This document shows, in pieces, positions 22,001 through 33,976 of a DNA stretch of 64,000 bases; within the stretch, counting starts at the first letter, position 1; each line of letters begins with the position of its first letter. Under the pieces are notes generated by a model, which saw nothing but the letters and a program-made list of their open reading frames with translations, was not told where the DNA came from and did not search any database. The stretch comes from Ananas comosus (taxonomy: Eukaryota; Streptophyta; Magnoliopsida; Poales; Bromeliaceae). Position numbers and translations under genes: made by a program. The stretch lies in the NCBI RefSeq assembly GCF_001540865.1, contig NC_033622.1, positions 13,398,797 to 13,462,796 of the forward strand, written 5' to 3'.

Positions 22001-25000
22001 CTAAGAGCTTACACCATACACACGGATCCTCTCATCGATCTTAGTGTTGCAGCAGGGGCAGCTGAATTTGCCCCTCTTTTCATGGTCCTCATTGCACCTA
22101 GCACAGAGAACCTGGTGGGCACAAGGTAGTAGAACCACGGACACCTCATCATGTTTGCAATTCACACATTCGCGGTGATTGCTAGGCTTCTGAGAGGGCT
22201 CTGGTGGCTTATTTAACACATTAAGCCCTTTCCCACTGGCTTCCTTTGGTGGCCTTCTTGTATCTGCATCCCTAAAATTCAAAGTACTGGGGAGGGGAGA
22301 GTTGATCTGTGTTGGTTCAGCAGAAGCTTGCAGCCGCGAAAGCTCCTCTTCTAGCCTTCCAATGTCATCTTTGTACCGCTTGGAGTCCATTTCTAATTTC
22401 TGTCGAAGTTCATCCTGTCTTCTTTTAATGCCAGCTTCGATTGACTCTTTGGCTCGACGTTCCTTCTCGGCCAGTGCAATGGCTTGCTCTTTCGTCTTTG
22501 ATTCTTCTATCAATTTAATCTACAAGTGGGAAGAAATCAAGCAGGATTAATATATAGCACAGTTCAATCTTGCTACCACTGATCAGTTTGGTGGTATATA
22601 ATAGAGAATGAAGTACCATTAGTAATAGATTGAGATTCATTGGACATAATATTTGATTTCTTAATTTATAGATGGAAAACTATCTCTTGATGTAAAGGAG
22701 TCTACATTGGCAGGTTCCCTCCTTTGACGTACTCAACCTTCATAACACATTTATCCACTGTCAGAACAGCAATTGCGATGGTTTGATATCCTAGGCTCAA
22801 CTTTCATATTCTCAAAGCCTCCATAAATGTCTCGTGTTATCTCATGATACAAAAAAACAATAAAAGAACAGTTGGTATAGAAGAAGAGGAGATAATCTGT
22901 GCCACCTACCAGTCTACCATTCATGGCCTCACAGGTATCAAATTAAGTTCTAATCCAGCAAGTAAAAGATAAAACCTTACAACCAAGGGCGGTAAAAGGA
23001 TAGAATTGGATGTTTAATAACATACATATTTACTCTTCTAAAAGGAAAAGGAAATCAATACTTCAAGAGCACAAGCAAAAAATTTAAAAAAAAAATTGCT
23101 ATATTGGATGATGGTATCAGAAACATATAAGATGAAAATCATTGACTTATAATGGTTGCCATAAAAAACTAATAATGCATGCTTTGTTTAAGATAATAAC
23201 AAAACAATAATACACAATAACTACAAGGTTATGTCGAATTATAATTCCTAACAACAGAAGAAATCATGTAGATTTGGCAAGACAGCAAGAAAATGGTATC
23301 TCAAGAGTTCCGACAATTAGTGCCACAACCTTTTTGTGTCTCGAACTCTCGATATTATTAGATGGCCGATATTTGATACTGAATAAAAATTGCTGAGGGT
23401 GAGATGATCACCAAAAGAAATATCCCACCCACAGAAAAAATAAACTTTGTCGTGGTGGTGATGAGATTCAACATTCTTATTCTTAACTATGCTATTGAGA
23501 ATGATTGTTGCAATTTCATCTGGAACAAAGAGCACAACTCAAGGAAACTGCATATTATGGACAAGAAAAAGCGAGGAATTCTTTTGCCTCTAAGATGACT
23601 AAACCTAAGACGATTTTGAATAAAAAAATCACCCTACATATTTTATAGCACATAGAAATCTCAAAGAAGCACAAATTCATGATATCTCTTTTTCTGCCAA
23701 GACATCTCTCGCTAAGGAATCCTGCTGAAATGGAGACTGTTAAGTATCTAAAATTCGAAGAAAGTACAGCAGCAATAGCTTCGCTGGACCCCTAAGCACA
23801 ATTAGAAGATGAAAACTTCACATCTTTCTAGAGTAAACCACATGAACAAACTATCAATCTATCATCAAGCACACAATCTATGAACCAAATATAAAAGCTG
23901 TGATTGGGGTCCTGTTCGTTCTCACCTCAATTTCTTTAATTTCCTCCGTGATCTCACTTAACTGTTGCTCAGCCTGCGTTATCTTCCGTTTCTCCTTGGC
24001 CATCTCCTCTTCAATCCTCCGCATCTGCTTCTCCGTTGCCTGTGCTTTCTTACAGGTCCTCCTATGCTTCTTCATCCCCTCCTCGCAATGCCTGACCAAC
24101 TCCGACGCCGTTAACTTCGCGGCCTCCACCTCCGCGCGGATCTCTGCATTCTCCATTTCCAGCCTCCGCACAACGGCGTTCACGCAGTCCACCTGCCCGC
24201 TCGCCTTCTTCATCACATCCTCCATCTCGGAGAGCCGCTTCATCATCGCGTCCTCCACGGCCTGCTTCTCCTTCTTCAGCCTTTGCTTCTCCTCCCGCTC
24301 CATCCTCAAAACCCTGAGCTCCATGAGGTCGTTGCTCAGCTTCTGTGCTGCCTGAATCGCCTTCTTCTGTGCCCACTCCCTGCGCTCCTTCACCTGGAGC
24401 CCGAGATCGCGGATCTGACGGACGAGCTCGCAGATCGTCTGTGTGTTTGGATCAGATTTTCCTTCCTGCGACTTCTCCGAAATGCTCAAACCCTCGAGGT
24501 CCTTTAGAACAGAGTGATCGAGGTCGAGGGTTTGGAAACTGCTGGTGATTGGCGCGGGGTAGGGGGAGGAGGTAGGAGGAGGACCGGCGGGGAGATCGAT
24601 GGTGCTGGCGCGGCCGACCTGGAGCTCGCCCATGAGGAGGCACCACATGGCGTCGCCTCGGGAGAGGGAAGGGCGAAGCTGCTGGAGGAGGCAGACGAGG
24701 CCAGCGAGGGAGTACTCCTCAAGGTGGCGGAGGTCGGTGAATCCCTTATCGCCGCCGGCGCCGGCGGACGAAGCGGCGGCGGAGTCGTGGTCGGCGGCCG
24801 CGGCCGCGGCGGCGGGATTGCTGAGGTAGCCGATGGCGTTGTTGAGGATGTTGGAGAGGACGTCGGAGGAGCCGTAGCAGTGGCCGGAGCAGAGGACGGC
24901 GCGGAGGGCGAGCTCCTCGTCGTAGCCGAGGGCGACGAGGCGGGAGAGCGCCTCCTTGTAGACGAGGTCGAGGTTCTTGAGGAGGAGCTCCTCGAGCTGC

Positions 25001-25257
25001 TCCTCCGTGCAGTACCTCCACCCGGATTCATCACACCCGCTGGAATTAGCGTTAGGGTTCGCGCTCCCGAACCCCGCATCGAGATCCCCCGCGCCGCCGC
25101 CGCCGCCGCACCCAGCTTCGGCAGCGTAGGGGAACGACGCAGCGGGTATCGCCGGAGGGGGAATCTTAGCGGCGGCGGCGGCCTCCGCCGAGCTCTTTGC
25201 GGCGATGCGGTTCTTGCGGCCGTTGCGGCTCGCGCGATCCCTCGCTTGGACGCCCAT
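22001..25257 (-). CDS. RING-HC E3 ubiquitin ligase, MIP1/RF298-like
   Basis: Members of this plant family are putative E3 ubiquitin ligases with a long coiled coil. Two exons are inferred: 25257-23926 (444 codons) and 22519-22001 (172 codons), 616 aa. The start MGVQARDRASRNGRKNR was chosen because it gives a basic N-terminus like its relatives; 56 further in-frame residues upstream are Ser/Pro-rich and more likely leader. Residues 83-145 form a UBA-like helical module (EEQLEELLLKNLDLVYKEAL..GYDEELALRAVL). Residues about 310-480 are heptad-rich coiled coil. The C-terminal RING at 562-601 has CVNC, CAHQVLCARC and CPCC in C3HC4 order and ends IRVYGVSS. The intron of 1.4 kb falls after KEIE in the coiled coil. 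The first exon is extremely GC-rich, so long antisense frames there are shadows. Confidence 0.9.
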
Positions 25258-25259
25258 TG

Positions 25260-25660
25260 GACGCAGCGGGGTTGGCGGAGGCGGCGTGCGAACGAGTAGG
25301 AGATCGGAACTAGGGTTTGAGAGCGGAGCGATCGAAGCGAGGGACGACGACGATGAAGGCGAAGAGAAGGTGGTGCGGAACGGACACCACGAAGGGGCAG
25401 GGGATATCTCGGAGGTGTGCGACACGTGCGGGTCGGGAGGACGAGGCGCGGAACGTCAACGTGTCCCAACTCCCAAGGGAAAAAGCCGTTTCGCGGAGCA
25501 AACCAGCGCGGTGGGCCCCGCAGTCAGAAACTGGGATCCACGGGCGAGATATAACCGCCGTCGGCTCCACGTCGATCTCGAATCGGACGGTCGATCCCGG
25601 TTCTGCTCGTTTGAGGAGGGCCGAGGGGCTCGCTAGAGGAAGTAGGCCCATGGGCTTAAC
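25260..25660 (-). promoter_or_regulatory. GC-rich leader/promoter of the RING ligase gene
   Basis: The region is GC-rich and contains pyrimidine-rich and CGT-rich words on the minus strand. No TATA box at a usual distance was recognised. Long open frames on both strands here reflect composition only. Confidence 0.35.
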
Positions 25661-26116
25661 GTACTTCTAGTTAGTACTCATCTAAAACAATTTAAGCGTC
25701 CGTCAATGAGGAACTCTTGTGCGCACAATAAACTACGAAATCAAATTTTTAAGGCACGTAGCAAAGACAAAAAAGAAGGATTTCCACAAATTACAATTTA
25801 TTTGTCTCATTTCTTATTGTAGATGTTCCAGCGTAAAACAGGACTAGAAAATAAGATGGGGCTCGCATGTTATTAACTCTTTTAAGGAAATCTTAAAATA
25901 CATTTGTAACCACAAACATCTTTATTATATGTAAATTGCAATTCAGATTTACTAAGAACCCAACCTTCTTTGAAAACTCAATTCTGTGACACTCAATGGC
26001 ATCAAAGTTCTAAATAAATTACAAAAGCATTACTGTATCACAACCGCACCACTCCACAAGAAAAGAAAGAGTAAAATACACTTCAATATCTAAGAATTTC
26101 ATGGAAAGATGCCACA

Positions 26117-26698
26117 CTAATCAATTATAGTTGCTGGTTGAAATATATTTTCCTCACTTCCCGTCCATTGACATTGCTCGCAATCGCATCTACTCAAGCT
26201 CTTCACAAATCTCTGCGTATTCCTCTTATCGGTTGTATTCGTAACTCTAATCTTTGTCTCCACCAACAAACTCGGTGCCGGCTCGAAGCTTTTCGAAGCC
26301 TTACGTGCTGAAAGAAGCTTGACACATTTCTCCAATGATATGTCTCTTGATCCTAATACATCCTTCCATGCCAGTTCACCTCTTCCTAAGAGCTCTGACC
26401 CTCGAAATCTTTCGAAGAGTAGAGTTCTCCTCCTCCTCAGCTCAAACACCACGCTACGCGATTCGAGTAGCTCATTAATGTGATCTGAATTCCCTGAGCA
26501 CTCGAACAATGCGAGCTCGCTCCAGCAGGGATCGTTTGTCGAGACGATCTCGCGAGTATCGACGGAGATCCTTCTATTATTACCTGCAAAAAAGTAGTAT
26601 CTAATGAAAAGGTTCCCCTCAACTTCTCTTTTGAAGTTAGTTAGTTTCCCAACTTTAATCTCAAACTTAAGGTTAGCAAGACCATGAGAGTAAGACAT
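26117..26698 (-). CDS. Uncharacterised single-exon protein with C2-like N-terminal half
   Basis: The 193-aa frame has no intron. I do not recognise a named family. Residues 9 to about 125 have the alternating strand pattern of a C2-like sandwich: LKFEIKVGKL, a FIRYYFF strand, DPCWSELALFEC, VVFELRRRR and GRGELAWKDVL. The classic calcium-binding aspartate loops are not evident. The C-terminus has CDCEQCQW, a possible metal or disulfide cluster, and no membrane segment. The start is supported by a TATA-like box about 85 bases upstream and a clean AT-rich promoter. It lies between the RING gene and a 7-kb gene-poor tract. Function unknown; the C2 reading is an inference from pattern. Confidence 0.7.
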   Translation of the reverse strand: MSYSHGLANLKFEIKVGKLTNFKREVEGNLFIRYYFFAGNNRRISVDTREIVSTNDPCWSELALFECSGNSDHINELLESRSVVFELRRRRTLLFERFRGSELLGRGELAWKDVLGSRDISLEKCVKLLSARKASKSFEPAPSLLVETKIRVTNTTDKRNTQRFVKSLSRCDCEQCQWTGSEENIFQPATIID

Positions 26699-26779
26699 GC
26701 TGCAGAGAATCAGATGATAAAGAGGCTAAAAACGCTTAATATGAGTTGGTTTAAGAAAGCTTGATGAAGGGAGAGCTCA

Positions 26780-26787
26780 TATATATA
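26780..26787 (-). promoter_or_regulatory. TATA box of the C2-like gene
   Basis: The minus strand reads CTATATATATGAGC here, 82-90 bases before the start codon at 26698. This spacing would give a leader of roughly 50-60 bases. Confidence 0.55.
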
Positions 26788-26799
26788 GGAGTTTGAAGT

Positions 26800-27480
26800 G
26801 CAAGTACATGTGAGCCTATATTTGAAAAGAGAAAATGGGAAAGATTGAGACCTCCTATATCATATTCATATTATTTTATGTGATTTTTCCTGAGAGATCT
26901 GAATTGGGCGCATTAGAGGAAGAAGTAAATAAGCTCTTGGATGATCCAAAGGCCAGTTAAACAAACCATAGAGATCATAGAGTGAGTGGGCGACTAGATG
27001 GGATAAGGTCGCGCGCTTACAAACTTTACAAGTAGGCATGAGTTACTGCAGTTTTGACATCCAAGGCATTCTGCAGACCCCACTATAAAAGAAGTGCGCC
27101 ATAGCAGCACTTAAAACAAAAGCTTTGGTAGGGCATAAGTATGTGAGTTTTTAATGATCGGTCAAAGATGATCGTATCGTCCATTCGACTCTGGTTCTTA
27201 GCTTTAATGGCAAAATACACAACTCACGTGCATCATTTGGTTTCAATATTCTCTCTTCGATCCCCACCCAAAACTGTTTTGTGGTTTCACTTTTGTACCC
27301 TCAATTTGATTAGTCCTATAATTGTATATGATAAAGGCAAACAACAGCATATCAATTGCATAAAATCAGGCTTTATTTGAGCCCCAAATTATTCGCTGCA
27401 TTTCTTATCAAATCGCCACATACAATTAAACTAATATCCAGTGCATATCTGCAACAGTATTGAATGGATATGGTCACCAA
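26800..27480. other. Spacer upstream of the C2-like gene, nothing recognised
   Basis: The stretch is AT-rich and has no frame with family features. A small repeat-free promoter region is the best description. Confidence 0.5.
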
Positions 27481-27494
27481 CTCTAGCATCCGTC

Positions 27495-27659
27495 ACCGAC
27501 CGTCTCTAGAGCAAGTGGCAAAAGCTTGGTGGTTGGTATCCGAGGGCCCAAGTTCGAATTCTAATTGATTCATATTTCCGGCTAAGTTTATTTTTAAATA
27601 AAATAAACGAAGCGAGTAGCGTGCTATCTATCTCTCAAAAAAAAAAAAGAAAAAGAGAC
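27495..27659 (+). mobile_element. tRNA-derived SINE with 14-bp target duplication
   Basis: The body contains an A-box-like GAGCAAGTGGCAAAAGCTTGG and a B-box-like AGTTCGAATTC, then GCTAAGTTTATTT, TAGCGTGCTATC and an A-rich tail. It is flanked by CTCTAGCATCCGTC (27481-27494) and CTCTAGCATCTGTC (27660-27673), one mismatch in 14. It belongs to one family with 28679, 32876 and 56225. Confidence 0.85.
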
Positions 27660-28678
27660 CTCTAGCATCTGTCTCGCATTCTTAATCTCCATTTGTGATC
27701 AAAAAGAAAAGTTGATACGGAAAAGATTATTAGGATCCTATATCTTCATTATTTATTCATGCAGCCTTGGAGGTTACTTCAGAAACTAGACAAACATAAA
27801 ATCATAATCATCATGCATGCATGCACTTGGCATAATTTTAGTTTGTGCAGGGGGGGTACTGAGTGGGTCAATTATACTTGTCTTTAAGCTGTAGAATCAA
27901 AGCTGAATGTGTTGATGTAAGCGGCGTCGGCAAGTAAGTGGCTTTAATATGTGGCTAACACTTACTAAAATGAGTGCTTAAGAGCTAATTAGCAAGGAAA
28001 AAATATATATAAAACCTATAAAGCCATCTCAAAGACAAAGGGAAATTGTTCACTGATTAATTAATAGCAGATTTCTTACAGCAGCCACACATGTCAAGGT
28101 GCTGTTGGCTTCTAGGTCAATAAGAGAATCAGATAAATGGATGTGTTTCTCTAATTAATGCAAGATAAGCTATAAAAATAATGCTAAGTAAGCAACCAAT
28201 TTCTATATTTCCTCTCGCATGCTTCGTTCCCATGTTTGAAGGCAACTTGCCAACTTGCCTATTGGATATTAGTTTCACAAGGATGGAGCGATAAACCATG
28301 TGATTAAATAGTTATCCGTGTGTTAAGAGGTTCATCTTTTTCTAAAGGTCTATGTTTAAGAACAAGAGATAAACTCCATACTTTTGGTCCACCCTTTTTC
28401 CATTTCCTTCCTCAAAGGAACCAAATTTCAACAGAGAACTTGGTTTGAAACACATATGAGCAAAACCGACGAGACCCAGCTTGCTCGGCCTGATTTATTT
28501 AAGGGTCAGATTTATTGGTTTGGTTCGGTTCGGTCATTTAAGAAAAAAAAAAAAAAAAGGGAAAGGAAAAATACCTGACAAGTTGGGGCCAAACTTTTCT
28601 CTTTTAATCTGTTTTTGAAGTTGATCCGCACAATATATAAGTGTATACATTTCAGTCTGCTAATATTAACAACTTATT

Positions 28679-28833
28679 ACCGGTCATTCCTAGAGCACGT
28701 GGCAAAGGGCTTGGTGGTTGATACCCGAGACCCAAGCTCGAATCCTAGTTGATTCACATTTTCAGCTAAGTTTATTTCTAAATGAAAAAAACGAAGCAGG
28801 TAGCGTGCTATCTATCTTTCAAAAAAAAAAAAT
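28679..28833 (+). mobile_element. tRNA-derived SINE with perfect 15-bp target duplication
   Basis: The element has the same head (TAGAGCACGTGGCAAAGGGC), B box (GCTCGAATCC), TAGCGTGCTATC tail and poly-A as the copy at 27495. TATTAACAACTTATT is repeated exactly at 28664-28678 and 28834-28848. Confidence 0.9.
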
Positions 28834-29473
28834 TATTAACAACTTATTTAGCCAATTGAAGCACGACAAACTCTTCCCAGTTAAGCTCTAACTTTCTTGC
28901 TAGACTTACATGCAGGTCAAAAATATTCAAGCCTAGATAACCAATAATTCCCATATATTCCTGTACAAAGAATTTTAATTTCTACATAAATTATTTGATT
29001 CGAGTATTGAAAAAGTAAAAAAACGTAACGTCACTCACCGCCCATCATCAGTTGGAGACTTGGGCCGGGTCCAAAAAGGCCAAAGAAAAAATGTGTATCA
29101 GTTATTTACCCTCGTGCGCTTTTCGGTCCGTTTAGCCTGCTTGATTTTGTGTTGCGATTAGAGGCCGAGTTCAGTTTCCACGATGGCCTGATGCACTGCG
29201 CCATAGAACTGCTTGGGCCAAATTTTGGATGTGTGGGTGGGATTGATCGGAGTAGCCGTTTGGATCAATTAGAAATTGTGATATACCAGGCCTTATAGAA
29301 CGCGAGCTCGATGCAATTCAACGCAGCTAAATTGTTTATTGGGCTAGAACGGAAACCATTAATCTGTGTGTAGAAATTCTTACAATGGTGTAATTACACC
29401 GCACTAGTTTACCCTTTTTTTCACTTTCTATATTATACTATTTTTTTTTCCGAAAGTACCATTTAATTATTAA

Positions 29474-30090
29474 CTAGTGAATTACCCGCGCGATGCTGCG
29501 GATATAAATTATTTTTATAATAAATTATATATTTTTTAATATTTTTATATAGTTTTATAAGTCTAATTATTAATTAAATAAAAAGTTATATAAAAATAAT
29601 TATGCACAAAGTAAATTTATACAATAATTTATTTTATAAAATTTATATGAAAAGAATTTGAGATAAATCTATCAAAATAATTTAAGAAAACCAATAAATA
29701 AAAGAAAAATAAAATTGTAAAAAAAATTATTTAATAAAATTAATTATATATATACATATATACACTATATTTCTAAAATTTTAGTCATGAATTTTAAATT
29801 CTATATTTTTTTTATACAGTGATATTTTATGTAATTTAAATTGCATTTATTATGGTAGATTTTATTACGCGATTTATTACGCGTATTATTAGAATTTAGA
29901 GATTTAAAATTTTAAAGTTTGAAAAGTTTAAAATTTGAAAATAAATATTATAATTTAAAATATAAAATATTAAATTTAAAATTTAAAACTTTAAAATTTA
30001 AAAATATCAAAATTTTAAATTTTGTATTATATATATATGTGTATGTGTGTGTGTGTATAAAAGGAGAGAGAAGAGGAGGGTTGGGGGGAC
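29474..30090 (-). mobile_element. Non-autonomous Helitron-like element (3' end clear, 5' end not fixed)
   Basis: Read on the minus strand, the left border has the hairpin CCGCAGCATCGCGCGG, then 11 bases later CTAG followed by T, the usual Helitron 3' signature. No target duplication is expected. The interior is very AT-rich and noncoding. The other end may lie near 30050-30075, where the minus strand reads TCTTCTCTCTCCTTTTATA, but this is a guess. Confidence 0.45.
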
Positions 30091-30119
30091 ACGTGTCACT
30101 CTAAGGTCCCCCCAAACCC
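30078..30119. repeat. GC-rich inverted repeat around ACGTGTC
   Basis: GGGTTGGGGGGAC at 30078-30090 is answered by GTCCCCCCAAACCC at 30106-30119, with a 15-base loop containing ACGTGTC. It stands out in an otherwise AT-rich tract and could be a transposon terminus. Confidence 0.6.
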
Positions 30120-30589
30120 TCATTTAATGTAGTTAAAAATAGATTTTTTCAATCCATACACTATAAGTCATAAATAAATCTATAATAATTTTACACAAAA
30201 TTATTAAAATAAAAAGTTAAAAATAACATAGCATATATTCAACTTATTTCTACATAAAAAATAAAATACATTAAAACAGTAAAAAATTTGTTTAAAAATA
30301 ATTTAATAGAAATTTTTAATAAGTCTATCATGGAAATTTATTTTGTATTTTTTTATTATTTAACTTGTGTCGCTAAATAAAGTTATAAAGTCTAAAAATA
30401 TAGATATGTTAACAGTAGTGTAGAGATCGGTGAAAAAATAATTAGTAATAGTTATAGAAAAAACAGTACAAAATGAAAGTAAAATTAAATCTAAAATACA
30501 ATATAAAAAAATATAAAGATAAACAATATTTTTAAAATAATTATAGTATAGTAAATAAAAAAAATACTAAAATTAAATGTTTTACAAAT

Positions 30590-30910
30590 GAATTGATCTA
30601 TAACTCATCATTAGCGCGATATCAACGAGACGACGAATACGAGCATTGTTCGTTAAAGTATCGAGTCAAAATTCAGCTCGATATTCGGCTCGTTAAATAA
30701 CAAGCGCGAATACGACCGGCTGCACAAGCGATGCGGCCGATTAGCAATTATAATTATAGCAAATGATTAGATTGAATATATATAAAATAAAAATTTATAA
30801 AATGCTTACCATGTAGACATTAATCTAATGTATGAAATTTTATACATATCGTTTTTATACATAATTGAGCCCGTTTTAATTTTTTAATTATAAAATCAAA
30901 TAATAAAAAA

Positions 30911-30942
<32 letters not shown>

Positions 30943-31440
30943 AATATAAAATAGGAAAAACTTCAAAAACCCCCTTGTGGTTTCGCATTTTTTCATTTTA
31001 GTATCATGTGGTTTAAAGTCTATCAAGTTAGTACCATGTGGTTTCGCATTTTCTCACTTTAGTACCCTGTGATTTAAAGTGTATCAAGTTAGTACTCTGT
31101 GGTTTTATCTTTGTATCAAGTTAGTACCCCGTGATTTTATTTTTCTCTTAATGAAACATTAAACCACGGGGTACTAAAGTGAGAAAGTGCGAAACCAAAG
31201 GGTACAAACTTGATACACTATAAATCATAGAATACTAAAGTAAAAAAAAGTGAAATCACAAGTGGGGTATTTAAAGTTTTTTCTATAAAATATTTATATT
31301 CAAGTTGTTATCGAGCCGAACACGAACGAGCTGATTCCAGCTCATATTCAACTCGTTTATTAAACGAGCTGAAAATTTTAGCTCATGTTCGGCTCATTTA
31401 GTAAACGAGCGATTCAATATATATCGAGCCGAATATAAAC
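30590..31440. repeat. Dispersed repeat with CGAGCC/CGGCTCG words, interrupted by a MITE
   Basis: Segments at 30640-30730 and 31300-31440 share CAGCTCGATATTCGGCTCG, GAGCCGAACACGAACGAGC and similar words typical of abundant plant repeats. The Mutator-like MITE at 30954-31283 splits the tract. Family not assigned. Confidence 0.4.
30954..31283. mobile_element. Mutator-like MITE with AAAAACTTCAAAAACCCCC ends
   Basis: The left end GGAAAAACTTCAAAAACCCC is mirrored by a decayed right end GGGGTATTTAAAGTTTTTTC. A 9-bp direct duplication TATAAAATA is at 30945-30953 and 31284-31292, the length made by Mutator transposases. The arms contain several TTAGTACC.TGTGGTTT mini-repeats. A second copy is at 50473-50783. 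Confidence 0.8.
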
Positions 31441-31444
31441 TGGC

Positions 31445-32875
31445 TAATGAAACTGGATTGCCGCTGCAACTCGTACAACCTTGTGTGTAGAAATTTTGTA
31501 TATATGTACGTGTGGGTGGGGCTGTAGAAGCTGTATTTCCGGAAGAAGAGAAGGAGCGTTTAAAGGGGGGAGGAATGTGTCGGTGAGAGGCGCCGGTGCA
31601 CCATCAAACGCGTTAAGTGTGTTGGGGCCCACCCCCTGAAAACGACACTACTGCTTGCATTTAAGGTGATTAATATTGTCCTTTTTTTATTTTTCTTTTT
31701 TTTTAAAATACTGCTTTAGTCCTCCTTAGAAAAGTTGAGCTGGACCTCACTTTCTAATACCTCCATCTCACTGATTTATTAAGATTCTCCGCTTTATGCT
31801 TCGGACAAAAAAATGTGTAACGCTTTTAGACTATTATCTAATCCCTGGGGGGTCGTAAATGAAGTACCATAAATAGTAAGTAATGTGAATTTAATAATAA
31901 TAATTAAAAAATATCTTTGCATATTTCTATCCGTTAATTAGATAACATGTTAGCGTGTTATTGTTTTAATGCAGGTGCTTTTTCACCTAATGCAGGTGCT
32001 TTTTCGCCTAATATTTTGATATGGTTTTCGTGATTCAAAGAGAGTCAACTATTGGCGTTTCGAACTCAAACCACTAGAAAATTTTCGCTTAAATTACTAA
32101 TCAATGATTTAATTACCTTATTTTTGTTGGATTTTTTTTTCATTTCTAGAACTAATTTACTGTTAATATGTTATAGTACTACGAAACAGGATTCAGATCA
32201 ATCTCAGATGTCTTAACCAAATCTAAACACAATCTATCCTACTATTACTCAGTGTTCTTTATCTATTTCTCTACCGATCTGTGTCTTAAAAATTCATAAT
32301 AGTTTGACTCTAGTGGACCTTTGCCGGTCCATGTGCACTAATCTTTAGTAAAATTTTCTTATAGTGCCTAAATTTGAATACCTCAATGTAGATGTAGATG
32401 CTATTGAAAATTGTCGTGGACTCTGAGATTAATTAATCAAACTACACCTAACAATTAAATTGAGAGTATTATGGTTTGCCACTTTTTTACTTCCCCTTAG
32501 TCAACAAGTTTCCGAACTTTGGTCTGGTCAAAAAATAGGAGCATTTTCCTAGGTACTCTATTTTAATTATTGAGTACAGATCCGTGCACCTAATGCCACT
32601 AATATTTTGAAGTGAGTGTTGGTTGCAATTGCATTTGTAGTTAATTTATCCGTTTTGTTGAAGCATGAAACTCACCTGTTTTTTTTTTTTTCCTGGAAAC
32701 TTTGCAGTTGTTTGGAACTTTCGCCTTACATGTTTCAGCAGTTGCAGAGATTATTTACTTGCTTGCATTTGATTTTGAAAGCATACTTTGCTGATAGAAA
32801 AGTGGTTTTATTTCTTATAGAGGCATTTTAATCAAAAGAAGATGCTCTACGTACCTCGAAATATTATTGATATAT
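31445..32875. other. AT-rich spacer, no gene seen
   Basis: It contains a short GC-richer block at 31490-31640 and a duplicated AATGCAGGTGCTTTTTC word near 31970-32005. No frame shows family features. Confidence 0.5.
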
Positions 32876-33034
32876 ATTTTTTTTGAGAGATAGGTAGCAC
32901 GTTGCTCGTTTCGTTTATTTTATTTAGAAATTTAGAAATAAACTTAACTAGAAATGTGAATCAACTAGAATTCGAATTTGGGTCTCGGGTACCAACCATC
33001 AAGTTCTTTGTCACTTGCTTTAGGAACAGTTGGT
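32876..33034 (-). mobile_element. tRNA-derived SINE with 18-bp target duplication
   Basis: On the minus strand it has the same B box region (ATTCGAATTCTAGTTG), GTTTATTTC and GTGCTACCTATCTCTC plus poly-A tail as the copies at 27495 and 28679. GAAATATTATTGATATAT is repeated exactly at 32858-32875 and 33035-33052. Confidence 0.9.
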
Positions 33035-33976
33035 GAAATATTATTGATATATTAGTAATCTTACATGACACTCTCAGAAAGTATATGTTAATTAACCAAA
33101 ATTTTCTAAAGAGGCAGACCCTCTCTTTTGGGTAAGTTTATTAAGCCATCCAAAATTAGCAAACTCCCTCCCTTTCTATTTTGAAGGAGAGCTCTATTAT
33201 ATAAAACAAAGTAACAACTTAATTGAGTTTATGATAGAGAAGTCCATTTAATTTGATGGTGGTATTTGTAGAGCTTATAACAAATAAATAAAGTACGAAT
33301 TTAATCAGTGTTCACTAATCTGAATATGACAGAATTTAATACACCTAACCTGTTAACAATAGAAGTCAGATATATTATTAATAATATTATTGCTAGTTTT
33401 AAAAGATTAGGCCAATAATTTTGTCCTGTTCATTTCCTACTATCCGTTTCAATCCATTCCGCGAGGGATATTCCTCTTCACCTTCACCAAATACGAACAG
33501 AAAAAGCCCATAAAATCATAAATCATAAGCTACCAAAAATAAACACCCTCCCTTCAGTTTATGGAGAACAACTACTGTATATTTTATTCCCTCTTTTGTA
33601 AAACTTAATTAATTAAGTTTTCACCATTTATTGCACATAATAATAATAATCCCCAGTTTATACCTCCCCAGTAACATTTAAAATCAAAACCCAAAAAATA
33701 ACTGTAAAAGGCAAAAAAACATAGTAAAAATTATTAATCAACACTACCCATTTCCAATTTCTCCGTGCCCCCAGCAGGATTCTCCAGCTGCCTCCCCATT
33801 CTCTTCTATAAAAACTTATTTTTCCTTCTTTTTTTCTTTTTTTTTTTTGTTCCTTTTTTATCTTCCCAATATGCCCCCACAAAAAAAGAAAAACTTCAGG
33901 GCGTTCCGGTTTTACACCCGTCATTTCCCCTTTCTAGGCTTTCTTTTCCCAGAATAGCCCCCCCGAGAGGCGGCGT

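Noticed and set aside
24504..25469. Long frames on both strands over the RING gene first exon
   Set aside because: They are shadows of a very GC-rich exon; only the frame with UBA-like, coiled-coil and RING continuity is real.
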